Below, one piece after another: positions 47,932-56,559 of a stretch of 64,000 bases of DNA. Under the pieces are notes generated by a model. It did not search any database. It was not told the DNA's origin and saw only the letters and a list, made by a program, of their open reading frames with translations. Source of the stretch: Saccharopolyspora sp. NFXS83 (GTDB lineage Bacteria; Actinomycetota; Actinomycetes; Mycobacteriales; Pseudonocardiaceae); assembly GCF_026241095.1 (NCBI RefSeq), contig NZ_JAPFGB010000027.1, forward strand, positions 20,547 to 84,546, given 5' to 3'. How positions within the stretch are numbered: the first letter of the stretch is position 1; each line of letters begins with the position of its first letter. Both the position numbers and the translations under genes were made by a program.

Positions 47932-48840
47932 ATGAATCAGCCGCTGCGCGGGAAGATCGCGCTGGTCGCGGGCGCTACCCGAGGTGCAGGACGCGGGATC
48001 GCGGTGGAGCTCGGCGCCGCGGGCGCCACGGTGTACGGGTCGGGGCGCACGACGCGCGAGCAGCGTTCCGAGTACGACCGTCCGGAGTCCATTGAGGACA
48101 CGGCCGAGCTGGTCACGGCCGCGGGCGGCGAGGGGATCGCGGTCCGGGCGGACCACGCGGTGCCCGCGGACGTCGAGGAGCTGGTGGCCCGGATCGAGCG
48201 GGAGCAGGGGCGGCTGGACCTGCTGGTCAACGATCTCGGCGGTGAGCACCTGACCGACTGGAACAAGCCGGTGTGGGAGCACTCGCTGGACATCGGCCTG
48301 CGGCGGTTGCGGGTGGGCATCGACGCGCACCTGATCACCAGCCACTTCGCGCTGCGGCTGTTGTCGCGGACGCCTGGAGGGCTGGTGGTGGAGCTCACCG
48401 ACGGCACCTCGGAGTACAACGAGCGCTACCGCGGCGATCTGGGCGCGTTCTTCGATGTGACGAAGATCGCCGCGAGCAGGATGGCCTTCGGGCTGGCGGA
48501 GGAACTGCGCCCGCACGGCGGCACGGCGGTCGCGGTCACACCGGGCTGGTTGCGCTCGGAGATGATGCTGGAGCTGTTCGGCGTCACCGAGCAGAACTGG
48601 CGGGAGGCCACCGAACCGCACTTCGGCATCTCGGAGACGCCGCGCTTCGTCGGCCGGGGCGTCGCGGCGATGGCGGGTGATCCGGAGGTGTCCCGCTGGG
48701 CGGGCCGAACCCTTTCGAGCATCGAGCTGGCGCGGTTCTACGACTTCACCGACGTGGACGGTTCGCGGCCGGACTCGTGGCGCTACATCGCCGAGGTCGT
48801 GGAAGCGGGCAAGCCGGAGGACGTCACCGGGTACCGCTGA
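47932..48840 (+). CDS. SDR-family oxidoreductase with Tyr-to-Phe change in YxxxK
   Basis: 302 residues, Rossmann fold with the classical cofactor motif VAGATRGAGRGIAVELG and RTT after strand 2 (NADP-type). LVNDLGGE replaces NNAG. The catalytic segment reads GDLGAFFDVTKIAASRMAFGLAEELRPHG, so the position of the active-site Tyr in YxxxK is Phe (F174), while Lys is kept (K178). Relatives have a Tyr there. The enzyme may be inactive or use another acid. The C-terminal FGVTEQNWREATEPHFGISETPRFVGR block is typical of this subgroup. Preceded by GAGGGA. Its end overlaps the WYL gene by 58 bp. Confidence 0.88.
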   Translation: MNQPLRGKIALVAGATRGAGRGIAVELGAAGATVYGSGRTTREQRSEYDRPESIEDTAELVTAAGGEGIAVRADHAVPADVEELVARIEREQGRLDLLVNDLGGEHLTDWNKPVWEHSLDIGLRRLRVGIDAHLITSHFALRLLSRTPGGLVVELTDGTSEYNERYRGDLGAFFDVTKIAASRMAFGLAEELRPHGGTAVAVTPGWLRSEMMLELFGVTEQNWREATEPHFGISETPRFVGRGVAAMAGDPEVSRWAGRTLSSIELARFYDFTDVDGSRPDSWRYIAEVVEAGKPEDVTGYR

Positions 48841-49805
48841 TCCGCCGCGTAGAGCTCGGCGAGGGCGGCGGCCGACCGGGCCAGCCGCTCGCGCAGCGGT
48901 TCGGGCGCGAGGACGCGCACTTCCGGCCCGAGGCCGAGCAGCTGGTCGTAGGCGACGTCCAGGGATTCGACGGGCAGGGTCGTGGTCACCCATCCCCGCC
49001 CGTCGGGTTCGCCCGCCGCGGCGCGGGCATCGGTGGCCGACGGGTGACCCACGCGGGCGTGCAGCGCGCGCAGTCCAGCGGGGCTGATCCGCACGGTGAT
49101 CTCGTCCCGCAGCAGGGCGCGGGCGAACTCGGCGCTGTGCCGCACCCAGAACTCGGGGAGCGCGAAGGTTTCGTCGCGGTGGAACGGTTCGGCGAGTTCG
49201 ACCTGCTGGAACCGGTCCACGCGGTAGACGCGGAACTCGCCGCCGGTGCGGCCGGCGAGGTACCAGGCACCCGCTTTGAGCACCAGGCCGTGCGGTTCGA
49301 TCTCGCGGTGCACGTCGTGCTCGCCGCGCCGGTAGACGGCCCGCAGGGCGCGGTCCTGCCACACGGCGTCGGCGAGTTCGGCCAGCAGCGGTGGGGTCGC
49401 GGCCTCCCGGAACCAGCCGGGTGCGTCCAGGTGGAATCGGCCGGAGACGCGGTCGGGCACGTCCCGGTGGCCGGGTGCGAGCGCCGCGGAGATCTTGCGG
49501 CGGGCGCTGGAGACCGCGTCGGTGAGCCCCATGTCGGCGGCGGGGCCGGGGATCCCGGCCAGCAGCAGCGCTTCCGCTTCGGCCCGGTGCAGGCCGGTGA
49601 GCCGGGTGCGGTACCCGCCGAGCAGCCGGTAGCCGCCGTGACGGCCGCGTTCGGCTTGGATCGGCACTCCGGCTTCGGAGAGCGCGAGCACGTCCCTGGT
49701 GACGGTCCGCTCGGTGACCTCCAGCTCCGCGGCGAGCGCGGGTCCGGTCATGGTGCCCCTGGATTGCAGCAGCAGCACCAGTGAGATCAGCCTCGCCGCC
49801 CGCAT
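48783..49805 (-). CDS. WYL-domain transcriptional regulator (DeoR-type HTH)
   Basis: 340 residues. The N-terminal HTH (AARLISLVLLLQSRGTMTGPALAAELEVTERTVTRDVLALSEAGVPIQAERGRHGGYRL) precedes a WYL domain (DRALRAVYRRGEHDVHREIEPHGLVLKAGAWYLAGRTGGEFRVYRVDRF) and a C-terminal WCX extension (TVRISPAGLRAL...WVTTTLPVES). WYL proteins sense small ligands or nucleic acids. The target is unknown; it is convergent with the SDR gene and 69 bp downstream of the sugar transporter operon. The family-typical start is at 49805. Confidence 0.92.
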   Translation of the reverse strand: MRAARLISLVLLLQSRGTMTGPALAAELEVTERTVTRDVLALSEAGVPIQAERGRHGGYRLLGGYRTRLTGLHRAEAEALLLAGIPGPAADMGLTDAVSSARRKISAALAPGHRDVPDRVSGRFHLDAPGWFREAATPPLLAELADAVWQDRALRAVYRRGEHDVHREIEPHGLVLKAGAWYLAGRTGGEFRVYRVDRFQQVELAEPFHRDETFALPEFWVRHSAEFARALLRDEITVRISPAGLRALHARVGHPSATDARAAAGEPDGRGWVTTTLPVESLDVAYDQLLGLGPEVRVLAPEPLRERLARSAAALAELYAADQRYPVTSSGLPASTTSAM

Positions 49806-49874
49806 CGCGCTCCCCTTCCGCCCGTCGCCGAGGACGCTACGGCGAGCCCCCGACAGCGCCGCCCGCGGCAGGGG

Positions 49875-50678
49875 TCACTTCAGCCCGGTGGTCTTGAGCG
49901 AGTCGATCAGCTTGCGCTGGCCGAGCAGGAACACCAGCACGGTGGGGATGGCGGCGACCAGCGCGGCGGCGATGACGTAGTGCTGCTTGGAGGCGTACTG
50001 CCCTTGCAGCGAGGCGATGCCGACCTGGACCACGCGCAGCGACTCGTCCTGGGCGACCACGAGCGGCCACAGGAACGAGTTCCAGTTGGTGAGGAAGAAC
50101 AGCACCGCCAGCGCGGCCAGCATCGGCCTGCTCAGCGGCAGCACCACGTGCCAGTAGGTCCGCCAGTGGCCGCAGCCGTCGAGCTGGGCGGCGTCCTCCA
50201 GCTCGCGCGGCACCCCGAGGTAGAACTGGCGCAGCAGGAAGATGCCGAAGGCGTTGAACACGCCGGGCACGATGAGCCCGGCGTAGGTGTCGACCATGCC
50301 GAGGGTGCGCACGACGAGGAACAGCGGCACCAGGATCACCGGCAGCGAGATCAGCAGGGTCGCGATGATGGTGGCGAACGCGATGCCCCGCCCGCGGAAG
50401 TGCATCCGGGCCAGCGCGTACGCGGCCATCGAGTGCAGCAGCAGCGCGACCGCCGTCACGGTGGCGGAGACGAACGCGCTGTTGGCGAGGTAGCGCAGGA
50501 AAGGAACCTCGGTCAGCACGTAGAGCACGTTGTCGAGCGTGAGCGAGCTCGGCCAGGTCGCGGAGTACAGCTCGGATTCGGGCCGGAAGGCGGCCAGCAG
50601 CAGCCACAGCAGCGGCGCGACGGTCAGCAGCGCCACCAGGTAGGCGAGCAGGGCCTTCCCGCGCACGCGGCTACGCAT
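49875..50678 (-). CDS. Carbohydrate ABC transporter permease (MalG type)
   Basis: 267 residues, six membrane helices. The EAA loop that contacts the ATPase is visible as ELEDAAQLDGCGHWRTYWHVVLPLSRP, and the C-terminus KLIDSLKTTGLK is typical of MalG/CUT1 permeases. ATG 50678 overlaps the MalF-type gene by 8 bp. No ATPase gene is present, so a shared MsiK-type ATPase encoded elsewhere probably powers it, as is usual for actinobacterial CUT1 importers. Confidence 0.94.
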   Translation of the reverse strand: MRSRVRGKALLAYLVALLTVAPLLWLLLAAFRPESELYSATWPSSLTLDNVLYVLTEVPFLRYLANSAFVSATVTAVALLLHSMAAYALARMHFRGRGIAFATIIATLLISLPVILVPLFLVVRTLGMVDTYAGLIVPGVFNAFGIFLLRQFYLGVPRELEDAAQLDGCGHWRTYWHVVLPLSRPMLAALAVLFFLTNWNSFLWPLVVAQDESLRVVQVGIASLQGQYASKQHYVIAAALVAAIPTVLVFLLGQRKLIDSLKTTGLK

Positions 50679-51555
50679 CGAACCGGCCTCCTCGGGTCGC
50701 GGCGAACAGCAGGCCGGTGACGGTGCCCAGCAGCAGCACCAGCAGCGCGCAGATCGCCGACGCGTAGCCGAACCGGCCGAACTGGAACGCCTGCTGGTAG
50801 GCGTAGTGGACGATGGTGGAGGTCGCGTTGGCGGGACCGCCTGAGGTGGTCACGAAGACCAGGTCGAACGCCTGCAACCCGGTGACGGCGTTGACCATCG
50901 AGGTGACGAGCACGAAGAAGCTCGTGGGCCGCAGCATCGGCCAGGTCACGTGCCGGAACCGGTGCCAGGCACCGGCACCGTCCACTGTGGCCGCGTCGTA
51001 GAGGTCGCCGGGGATGTCGTTGAGGCCGCCGAGGAAGATGAGCATCTGGTAGCCCATCAGGAACCACACGCTGATCAGCACCAGCGTGACCAGCGCCAGG
51101 TCCGGGTCGCCCAGCCAGGAGACTCCGCCGAGTCCGAAGAATGCGGCGAGGCGGCTCACCAGCCCGGTCTTGTCGGTGAGCAGGAACTGCCAGAGCAGCC
51201 CGACGACGACCAGGCTCACCGCGTTCGGCAGGAACAGCGCGGCGCGCACCGCACCGACGCCGGGGAAGTGGTCGCGCACCAGCAGCGCCAGGCCGAGTCC
51301 GCACGCGAACACCAGCGGCACGAACAGGATCGTGTACAGCGCGGTGACGCCGAAGCTCTGCCACAGCAGGCCGTCGCCGGCCATCAGCCGGAAGTTGCTG
51401 AGCCCGGCCCACTCCACGTTGCCGAAGCCGTCCACTTCGAAGAGGCCGACGACCAGCGCCAGCACCGTCGGGACCGCCACGAACACCAGCAGCCCCAGCC
51501 CGTCCGGTGCCAGGAAGCCCAGGGCCGCCCGGCCTTCAGCGCGTCGAGCGCTCAT
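50671..51555 (-). CDS. Carbohydrate ABC transporter permease (MalF type)
   Basis: 294 residues with about six membrane helices; EAA loop DIPGDLYDAATVDGAGAWHRFRHVTWPMLRPT. It starts MSARRAEGRAALGFLAPDGLGLLVF, the common short cytoplasmic leader of CUT1 permeases. ATG 51555 overlaps the binding-protein stop by 4 bp. It forms the membrane channel with the MalG-type protein. Confidence 0.94.
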   Translation of the reverse strand: MSARRAEGRAALGFLAPDGLGLLVFVAVPTVLALVVGLFEVDGFGNVEWAGLSNFRLMAGDGLLWQSFGVTALYTILFVPLVFACGLGLALLVRDHFPGVGAVRAALFLPNAVSLVVVGLLWQFLLTDKTGLVSRLAAFFGLGGVSWLGDPDLALVTLVLISVWFLMGYQMLIFLGGLNDIPGDLYDAATVDGAGAWHRFRHVTWPMLRPTSFFVLVTSMVNAVTGLQAFDLVFVTTSGGPANATSTIVHYAYQQAFQFGRFGYASAICALLVLLLGTVTGLLFAATRGGRFDA

Positions 51556-52880
51556 TGGATCGCCGCCCCGTCGTAGCCGTCGAGGAACGCGTCGATCTGC
51601 TCGGCGGCGCTCGCCGCGGCGGCACCGGGATCGGAGCCGTCGAGCTGGGTGGCCTGCAGCGCGTCGGAGATCGCCCGGTACACCTCGGGCGGGTAGCGGG
51701 GTTCCGGGCGCGCGTCGACCATGACCTGTTCGGCGAACACCCGCATCGGTCCGTCGTCGAACGCGCCGTGCTCTTCGGCCGCGCGCCGCACCGAGCGGCG
51801 CGGCGGGATGCCGGTCTTGGCCTCGGTGTTCCACTGGCGCATCCGCTCCACGCAGGCCGGATCGGAGGAACCGAGCGCCCAGGCGACGAATTCGGCCGCG
51901 GCATCCGGGTTGGCGCCCTTCGCGTTGGCGACCATGGCCCAGCTGCCCAGCGCGGTGGTGGCCGCTGCGCCGGGCGGCGCGGGCATCGGGGTCACGCCGT
52001 AGCGGAAGCCGGGGGCTTGTTCGGCGATCTCGGCGATGCCCCAGATGCCGAGCTGCTGCATCGCGCAGTAGCCCTGGGCGAGGTTGGAGATCGAGTCGTT
52101 GCCGCCTTCGCCCTGCACCCGGCGCGGTGCGCTGCCGGTAGCCACCGCGTCCTGCCACAGCCGCAGCGCGCGCCGGGTCGCGGGCGAGTCGAAGGCGCTG
52201 CGGTGCTGGTCGGGGGTGAGGACCTCGCCGCCCGCCATCCACAGCCAGGGGTACCAGGTGAAGTTCTGGTAGTAGCCGGGGTTGGTCTCGAACAGCATCC
52301 CGAACCGGTCGGGGGTGGTGAGGCGTTCGGCGAGCCCCAGCAGGTCCTCCCAGGTCTTCGGCAGGTCGCCTTCGGACAGCCCGGCCCGTTCGAAGGCGTC
52401 CTCGGCGTAGAAGAGCGCGAGCGGCTCGATCTCCATCGGCAGCCCGTACACCCGGTCGTCGACGAGGCGGGTGGCGAGCACTTCGGGCAGGAAGTCCTCG
52501 CGCGCGCCGGGGTCGAGGTGCGGGGTGAGGTCGGCGAGCGCGCCACCGTTGTAGTAGCGCAGGAAGTCGCCGGGGCTGAGCAGGAACACGTCCGGCCCGG
52601 CGCCCGCGCTGAACGAGGTCTGCAGGGTCGGGCCCGCCTTGTAGTCCTTGTTCGGCACGTAGCGCAGCCGGACCTGCACGTCGTGGGTGGCGTTCCAGTC
52701 CGCGGCGAGCTTGATGATCCAGTCGTTCTGGCTCTTGGTCTGCCCGCCGGGTCCGTAGAAGTTCCACAGGCTGATCTCGCGCGGGTTCCGCGCGGGTGCG
52801 CACCCGGCGGCACCGGCGAGCAGCACCGCTCCTGCTCCGCACAACGCGGTCCGTCGGCTGATCGCGGCGGCATCGCCCAT
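51552..52880 (-). CDS. Sugar-binding lipoprotein of the ABC importer
   Basis: 442 residues from ATG 52880 (GGGGGTGG upstream). The N-terminus SRRTALCGAGAVLLAGAAGC has a twin-arginine-like RR and a lipobox ending at C27, so the mature protein is a lipid-anchored solute receptor. The family 1 extracellular solute-binding fold shows in ISLWNFYGPGG, DVFLLSPGDFLRYYNGGALADLTPHLDP, VYGLPMEIEPLALFYAEDAFERAGL and TWEDLLGLAERL. The sugar is not readable. First gene of the three-gene operon, behind a LacI-type operator. Confidence 0.94.
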   Translation of the reverse strand: MGDAAAISRRTALCGAGAVLLAGAAGCAPARNPREISLWNFYGPGGQTKSQNDWIIKLAADWNATHDVQVRLRYVPNKDYKAGPTLQTSFSAGAGPDVFLLSPGDFLRYYNGGALADLTPHLDPGAREDFLPEVLATRLVDDRVYGLPMEIEPLALFYAEDAFERAGLSEGDLPKTWEDLLGLAERLTTPDRFGMLFETNPGYYQNFTWYPWLWMAGGEVLTPDQHRSAFDSPATRRALRLWQDAVATGSAPRRVQGEGGNDSISNLAQGYCAMQQLGIWGIAEIAEQAPGFRYGVTPMPAPPGAAATTALGSWAMVANAKGANPDAAAEFVAWALGSSDPACVERMRQWNTEAKTGIPPRRSVRRAAEEHGAFDDGPMRVFAEQVMVDARPEPRYPPEVYRAISDALQATQLDGSDPGAAAASAAEQIDAFLDGYDGAAIQ

Positions 52881-52891
52881 CACCACCCCCA

Positions 52892-52903
52892 GAAAACGAT
52901 TTC
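52892..52903. promoter_or_regulatory. LacI-family-type operator upstream of the sugar ABC operon
   Basis: GAAAACGATTTC fits the CG-centred GAAA-n-CG-n-TTTC pattern of many LacI-family operators. It lies 12 bp before the binding-protein start, where a repressor would block transcription. No LacI gene is in the window. Confidence 0.5.
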
Positions 52904-53211
52904 TGAAACCTATTCCTGGGTTGGATCATCGTCAATGCGCCATTCAGGGGCTCCCCCGCAAGGGGCCGAACAGGACCGAATTGGACCTGATCCCGAATTC
53001 GTGACTCCGTTCAGAGCAATCCACTCGCGTCCTCGGAGGGCTCATTGGCGGCGAACGCGCTCGACTCCACCGTCCGGGCGGCGGTGAAGTCGCTGAGCAG
53101 CGAACACGTGCCGCCTGCGAGCTCTCCGCCGTCTTCTCCCGACGACGATTTCACTCGTGACCGAGCCATTGGCGCGATTGGTCCCGGAAGCGAGAACCAC
53201 CCGGGCGACGA
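52904..53211. other. Gap between EspG gene and sugar ABC operon
   Basis: 308 bp. Parts are visibly less GC-rich than the surroundings (around 52.9-53.0 kb). Small frames on the plus strand have no ribosome site or recognisable features. It presumably holds the ABC operon promoter. Confidence 0.5.
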
Positions 53212-54024
53212 TCAACCTCGCACGGAATCGACGAGTTCGTCGAGTTGCATTCTGATCGTCCGCGCATCGGCCGGGGTGAGCGAATACATCCGCTCCCCCG
53301 TGGCGCCTCGCTCGTGGTGGTCGAGGTAGCGCCCGTCCGGCTCGGCGTTGTCGAACCAGCGCACCACCGCGGAGCGCCGCCGCCGCCCGCCCGGTTCCCG
53401 CACGGAGGCGGCGAACTGCCCCGCCCGCACGTGGGTGCCAGCGCCGATGCCGCGGTACAGCTCGACGAGCCGGTCACCGCTGCCGCGCACCGGTGACATC
53501 TGCCGCAGGAACCCGCCCTGGGCCGGTTCGGCCTCCTCCCGCAGCGAGCTCTCCGGCACCTGGACCCGGCCGCGGTTGCCGGGCGGGGCGGGCGGCAAGG
53601 TCGCCAGCAACACCTCCGGCAGCGAGACCTTCTCGTGCACCTCCACGGTCAACGCGCCGCCGAACCGGCCCGCCTCGCCCGGGGGCTGCACTCCGAGCAC
53701 CACCCGCCCGCCGTCGGTCAGCGCGGCGACGGCGCGCCACGCCGCGTCGGCGCCGAATTCGGGGAACCACAGGGAATCGACCCACAGGTACGGCTTGGTG
53801 AGCACCCGCAGCGCTCGCGCGAGTTCCGCCGGGACGTCGTCGTCGACCAGGATCCCCAGTTCCCGCAAGGTGCTCGCCTCCCGCCGGGCGACCTCGCCGA
53901 GCTGCCGCCGGGTCCGCCCGTAGGCGGGGCCTTCCAGCGGCAGCGTGAGGTCGTCCAGCCCCAGGTAGCTGCGCACCAAGTACAGGTGCAGCGGGTGCAG
54001 CCGCCATCGCACGATCAAGCTCAT
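53212..54024 (-). CDS. espG: ESX secretion-associated protein EspG
   Basis: 270 residues from ATG 54024, behind GAGGGGGAG. EspG-fold features: an N-terminal block (YLGLDDLTLPLEGPAYGRT), LTKPYLWVDSLWFP followed by GRVVLGVQPPGEAGRFGGALTVEVHEKVSLPEVLLATLPP, and a late GAGTHVRAGQFAASVREPGGRRRRS with WFDNAEPDGRYLDHHERG. EspG is a cytosolic chaperone that binds PPE tips and keeps PE/PPE pairs soluble for type VII secretion. It is 46 bp downstream of the PPE-like gene, its likely client. Confidence 0.88.
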   Translation of the reverse strand: MSLIVRWRLHPLHLYLVRSYLGLDDLTLPLEGPAYGRTRRQLGEVARREASTLRELGILVDDDVPAELARALRVLTKPYLWVDSLWFPEFGADAAWRAVAALTDGGRVVLGVQPPGEAGRFGGALTVEVHEKVSLPEVLLATLPPAPPGNRGRVQVPESSLREEAEPAQGGFLRQMSPVRGSGDRLVELYRGIGAGTHVRAGQFAASVREPGGRRRRSAVVRWFDNAEPDGRYLDHHERGATGERMYSLTPADARTIRMQLDELVDSVRG

Positions 54025-54070
54025 CGCTCCCCCTCGACCGGTGATCCCCCCACCGGTGTCCGAACCGGAT

Positions 54071-55528
54071 TCACTCGCCGAACACGGGCGGAGCGGTGTT
54101 CGGCATGCCGTCCATCCAGACGTCGTCCTGCTCCTGGAGCCAGCCGGGACGTTCGTGTTCGTAGTCCTCGCCGCCCTGCCCGCCGCGACCCGCGCCGCCC
54201 ATGCCACCGGCCATCCCGCCGCGAGGCCCGCCGGCGCCGCCCGCGGTGCCGCCGACGCCCGCCGCGCGGGGTGCGGCGCCCACGTTCGGCGTGCCGACTC
54301 CGGCTCGGCCTCCGGGCCCCGGCGGGTTCGTGCCCGTGCCGGTCCGTCCGCTCCCGAGGCCGCTGCCCGGCCCGCCTCTGCCGGTGCCGCCGCCGGTCGC
54401 CGATCCACCGGCGCGGCCACCGCCGCCTCCGCCGTGCAGCGGTGGCGCGACGGCCCCGGGCGGGAACTGCGAGGGGCCCGGGGAGCGCGGCGAACCCGGT
54501 GGTGTCCGGTCCTGCGGCGATTCGGGGCGGTCCGGCACCCACGAGGGATCCGTCTTAGCAGGGCCGTCCGGTTTCGGACGGCCGATCTCGTCGGGGTACG
54601 GCATCGGCTGGACCTTCCGGTCGCCACCGCCCCGCTCGTCGCCGCCGCGATCATCGCCGCCCTGCTCGTTCCCACCCCGGTCGTCGCCTCGGCGGTCGGA
54701 CTCCCCGGTGTCCCCGCTGCGGTCCTGCCGCAGGTCCACGGGTGGCGGCGGCGGTTCGACGGGCGGCGGTTCGCGCGGCGGGGGTGGCGGCAGCGGGGCG
54801 CCGTCCATTCCCGGATAGGCCGGGACCGTGGCGTCGACGTCCTCGTACGTCGGGGTCAGCACCCGCTGCATCGTCTCCTGCGCGGCGCGCTCGGCCTCCT
54901 GCCGTTCCCGCATCTGCGCCAGGGCGTCCACACCACCGCTGACGAGCCCGCCGGGGATGCTCGACGCGATGGTGCGTCCGATGCTGAAGTCCTGGGGTTC
55001 CGGCACCATCGCCTTCGCCTGCCCGGCGGCCGAACCCGCTTCTTCGATCTTGTTCCCGGTCAGCTGGAAGGCTTCACCGCTGTCGGCCATCCACTTCACC
55101 AGTGGATCCGCGGAAGCCATCGCGACGTCGGCGGCCTCACCGGTCCAGCCCGATTCGATCGCGCTGCGCGAACCTCGCTGCAATTCGGGACCGATCTCCT
55201 GGAGCGCGGCGCCGATCTGCCGCCACGTCTCCGCGGCGGCCTGCGCCTGCGCCAGGTCCAGCGAGCGCTGGTTGATGTCGTACAACTGCTGGTGGCTGTA
55301 GGACTGCCAGTTCTCCTGCTCGGTGATCGACGGCGGGTCGAACTCGCCGCCGGCGAACAGCCCCTCGTTGCGCTCGGCGAGCACGTCCCGCCGCCGTTGC
55401 CCGCTCTGCTCGGCGCTGTCCGACCGTTCTTGCTGGTCCTGCAGCGCACGTGTGTCCTGCCCCGTCCAGTGCGCACCGGCGTCGCGGACGGCGTCCCCGA
55501 CGTGTCCGGCCCACTCTTCGAACCCCAT
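54071..55528 (-). CDS. PPE-like type VII secretion substrate
   Basis: 485 residues. Residues 1-230 are helical with a WxG turn (W128-T-G130, ESGWTGEAADVAMASADPLVKWM), the helical-hairpin arrangement of PPE/WXG100 proteins. The remainder is low complexity: Pro-rich (230-270), Asp/Arg/Gly repeats (DRRGDDRGG and similar, about 280-310), then Gly-rich. It ends with the conserved Pseudonocardiales tail DDVWMDGMPNTAPPVFGE. Sits between the DUF3558 lipoprotein and espG. Probably exported as a partner of the upstream PE-like protein. Confidence 0.85.
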   Translation of the reverse strand: MGFEEWAGHVGDAVRDAGAHWTGQDTRALQDQQERSDSAEQSGQRRRDVLAERNEGLFAGGEFDPPSITEQENWQSYSHQQLYDINQRSLDLAQAQAAAETWRQIGAALQEIGPELQRGSRSAIESGWTGEAADVAMASADPLVKWMADSGEAFQLTGNKIEEAGSAAGQAKAMVPEPQDFSIGRTIASSIPGGLVSGGVDALAQMRERQEAERAAQETMQRVLTPTYEDVDATVPAYPGMDGAPLPPPPPREPPPVEPPPPPVDLRQDRSGDTGESDRRGDDRGGNEQGGDDRGGDERGGGDRKVQPMPYPDEIGRPKPDGPAKTDPSWVPDRPESPQDRTPPGSPRSPGPSQFPPGAVAPPLHGGGGGGRAGGSATGGGTGRGGPGSGLGSGRTGTGTNPPGPGGRAGVGTPNVGAAPRAAGVGGTAGGAGGPRGGMAGGMGGAGRGGQGGEDYEHERPGWLQEQDDVWMDGMPNTAPPVFGE

Positions 55529-55594
55529 GGTTGCCCCCGATTCAGTGCCGCCCCGGTACCACCTCCCGCGGACGACCGGTCCCGACTCGAACGA

Positions 55595-56122
55595 TCAGCG
55601 CGGCATCTTCGGCTCGACCAGCTCCGCGACCTGCCACGATTCGGCGCATTCGTCGCGGCCTTCGTCGTTGAGCTCCCCGGCCGTCACGATGATCACGCCA
55701 CCCCCGGCGTCGAACATCGTCGAGCAGATCCGGCCACCGGTGGAGCTCGCGTTGATCGCGTTCGCCGCCGCTCGGCCGTTCAGCTCGCGGCGGTCGAACT
55801 TGGCCCAGTTGCCCTGCGCGCCGTAGGACTCGACGGTCATTTCCTGGTTCTTGAAGAAGCTGTAGCCGAACGGGTCACCGTCGTAGTCGCATCCCGGTTC
55901 GGCGGGGACGTTCCGGTTCGGATAGCCGGGCGGCCATGCGCCTCGGGCTGCGAGTTCGTCCTCGGTGAGCAGCGCGCACGGGTCCGTGGACTCGAGTCCC
56001 GTCTCGCGCGCCGGGGCAGCTGCGCCCGGCACCTCGGGTTGGGCGCGCACCGCGCAGCCCGGCACCGCCAGCAGAGCTCCGATCGCGAGCACCGCACCCG
56101 CGATCCGGTTGGGGCGGATCAT
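55595..56122 (-). CDS. DUF3558 lipoprotein
   Basis: 175 residues. Lipoprotein signal (IRPNRIAGAVLAIGALLAVPGC, lipid-modified C23). The mature domain begins DPCALLTEDEL and carries GCDYDGDPFGYSF, ending with CSTMFDAGGGVIIVTAGELNDEGRDECAESWQVAELV. This is DUF3558, a family found almost only in mycobacteria and Pseudonocardiales, often beside ESX genes; function unknown. ATG overlaps the PE-like gene stop by 4 bp. Confidence 0.9.
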   Translation of the reverse strand: MIRPNRIAGAVLAIGALLAVPGCAVRAQPEVPGAAAPARETGLESTDPCALLTEDELAARGAWPPGYPNRNVPAEPGCDYDGDPFGYSFFKNQEMTVESYGAQGNWAKFDRRELNGRAAANAINASSTGGRICSTMFDAGGGVIIVTAGELNDEGRDECAESWQVAELVEPKMPR

Positions 56123-56559
56123 CGCTGTTCCCCTCGCTGCAAAGCCTGCTCGATCGATTCGTCGGTCGCGGCGTACTCCTTGGCGGCTTGCCGGAACATG
56201 TCCGCCTTGTCCTTCAACTCATCGCTGAGTTGCGTGAGCAGCCCGACCGCCCCGGCCGTGGAGTCCGCCGCTTTGTTCTCGAATTTGCCCGCGAGTTGCG
56301 TCGCCGAGCCGTATTCGCCCAAACCCTGCACTCGGGTGAGCGCGTCGATGTTCCGCATGAGCCGGGCGAGCCGGTGCTGCGCCTGCTCGTAGGCCTTCGC
56401 AGCGTTCGCCGCGGCGCCCGGTTCGAACGTCACCTGGCCGGAGCCGACCTTGCCCCGAACCTGCTCGGTCTGCGTTTTGATGCCGGTCAGCTGCGCGGCG
56501 ATGGTCCCCCAACCGCCGCCGCCACCGCCGGAACGCACCGTCCCCTGATCGTCCGCCAC
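56119..56559 (-). CDS. PE-like ESX substrate with YxxxD secretion motif
   Basis: 146 residues from GTG 56559, 5 nt after GAGGAG; a longer frame exists but lacks a site. After a Gly-rich leader, two long helices (about 24-75 and 85-130) surround a turn at GLGEYGSATQ. The C-terminus has KEYAATDESIEQ, i.e. Y129-x3-D133, the YxxxD/E type VII export signal. It is the first gene of the ESX accessory block and the likely partner of the PPE-like protein. No core ESX genes (eccB-E, mycP) lie in the window, so it must use machinery encoded elsewhere. Confidence 0.8.
   Translation of the reverse strand: MADDQGTVRSGGGGGGWGTIAAQLTGIKTQTEQVRGKVGSGQVTFEPGAAANAAKAYEQAQHRLARLMRNIDALTRVQGLGEYGSATQLAGKFENKAADSTAGAVGLLTQLSDELKDKADMFRQAAKEYAATDESIEQALQRGEQR

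Noticed and set aside
53045..53329. Plus-strand 94-codon frame overlapping the EspG 3' end
   Set aside because: Shadow of the EspG gene with a Ser/Pro-rich product and no support.
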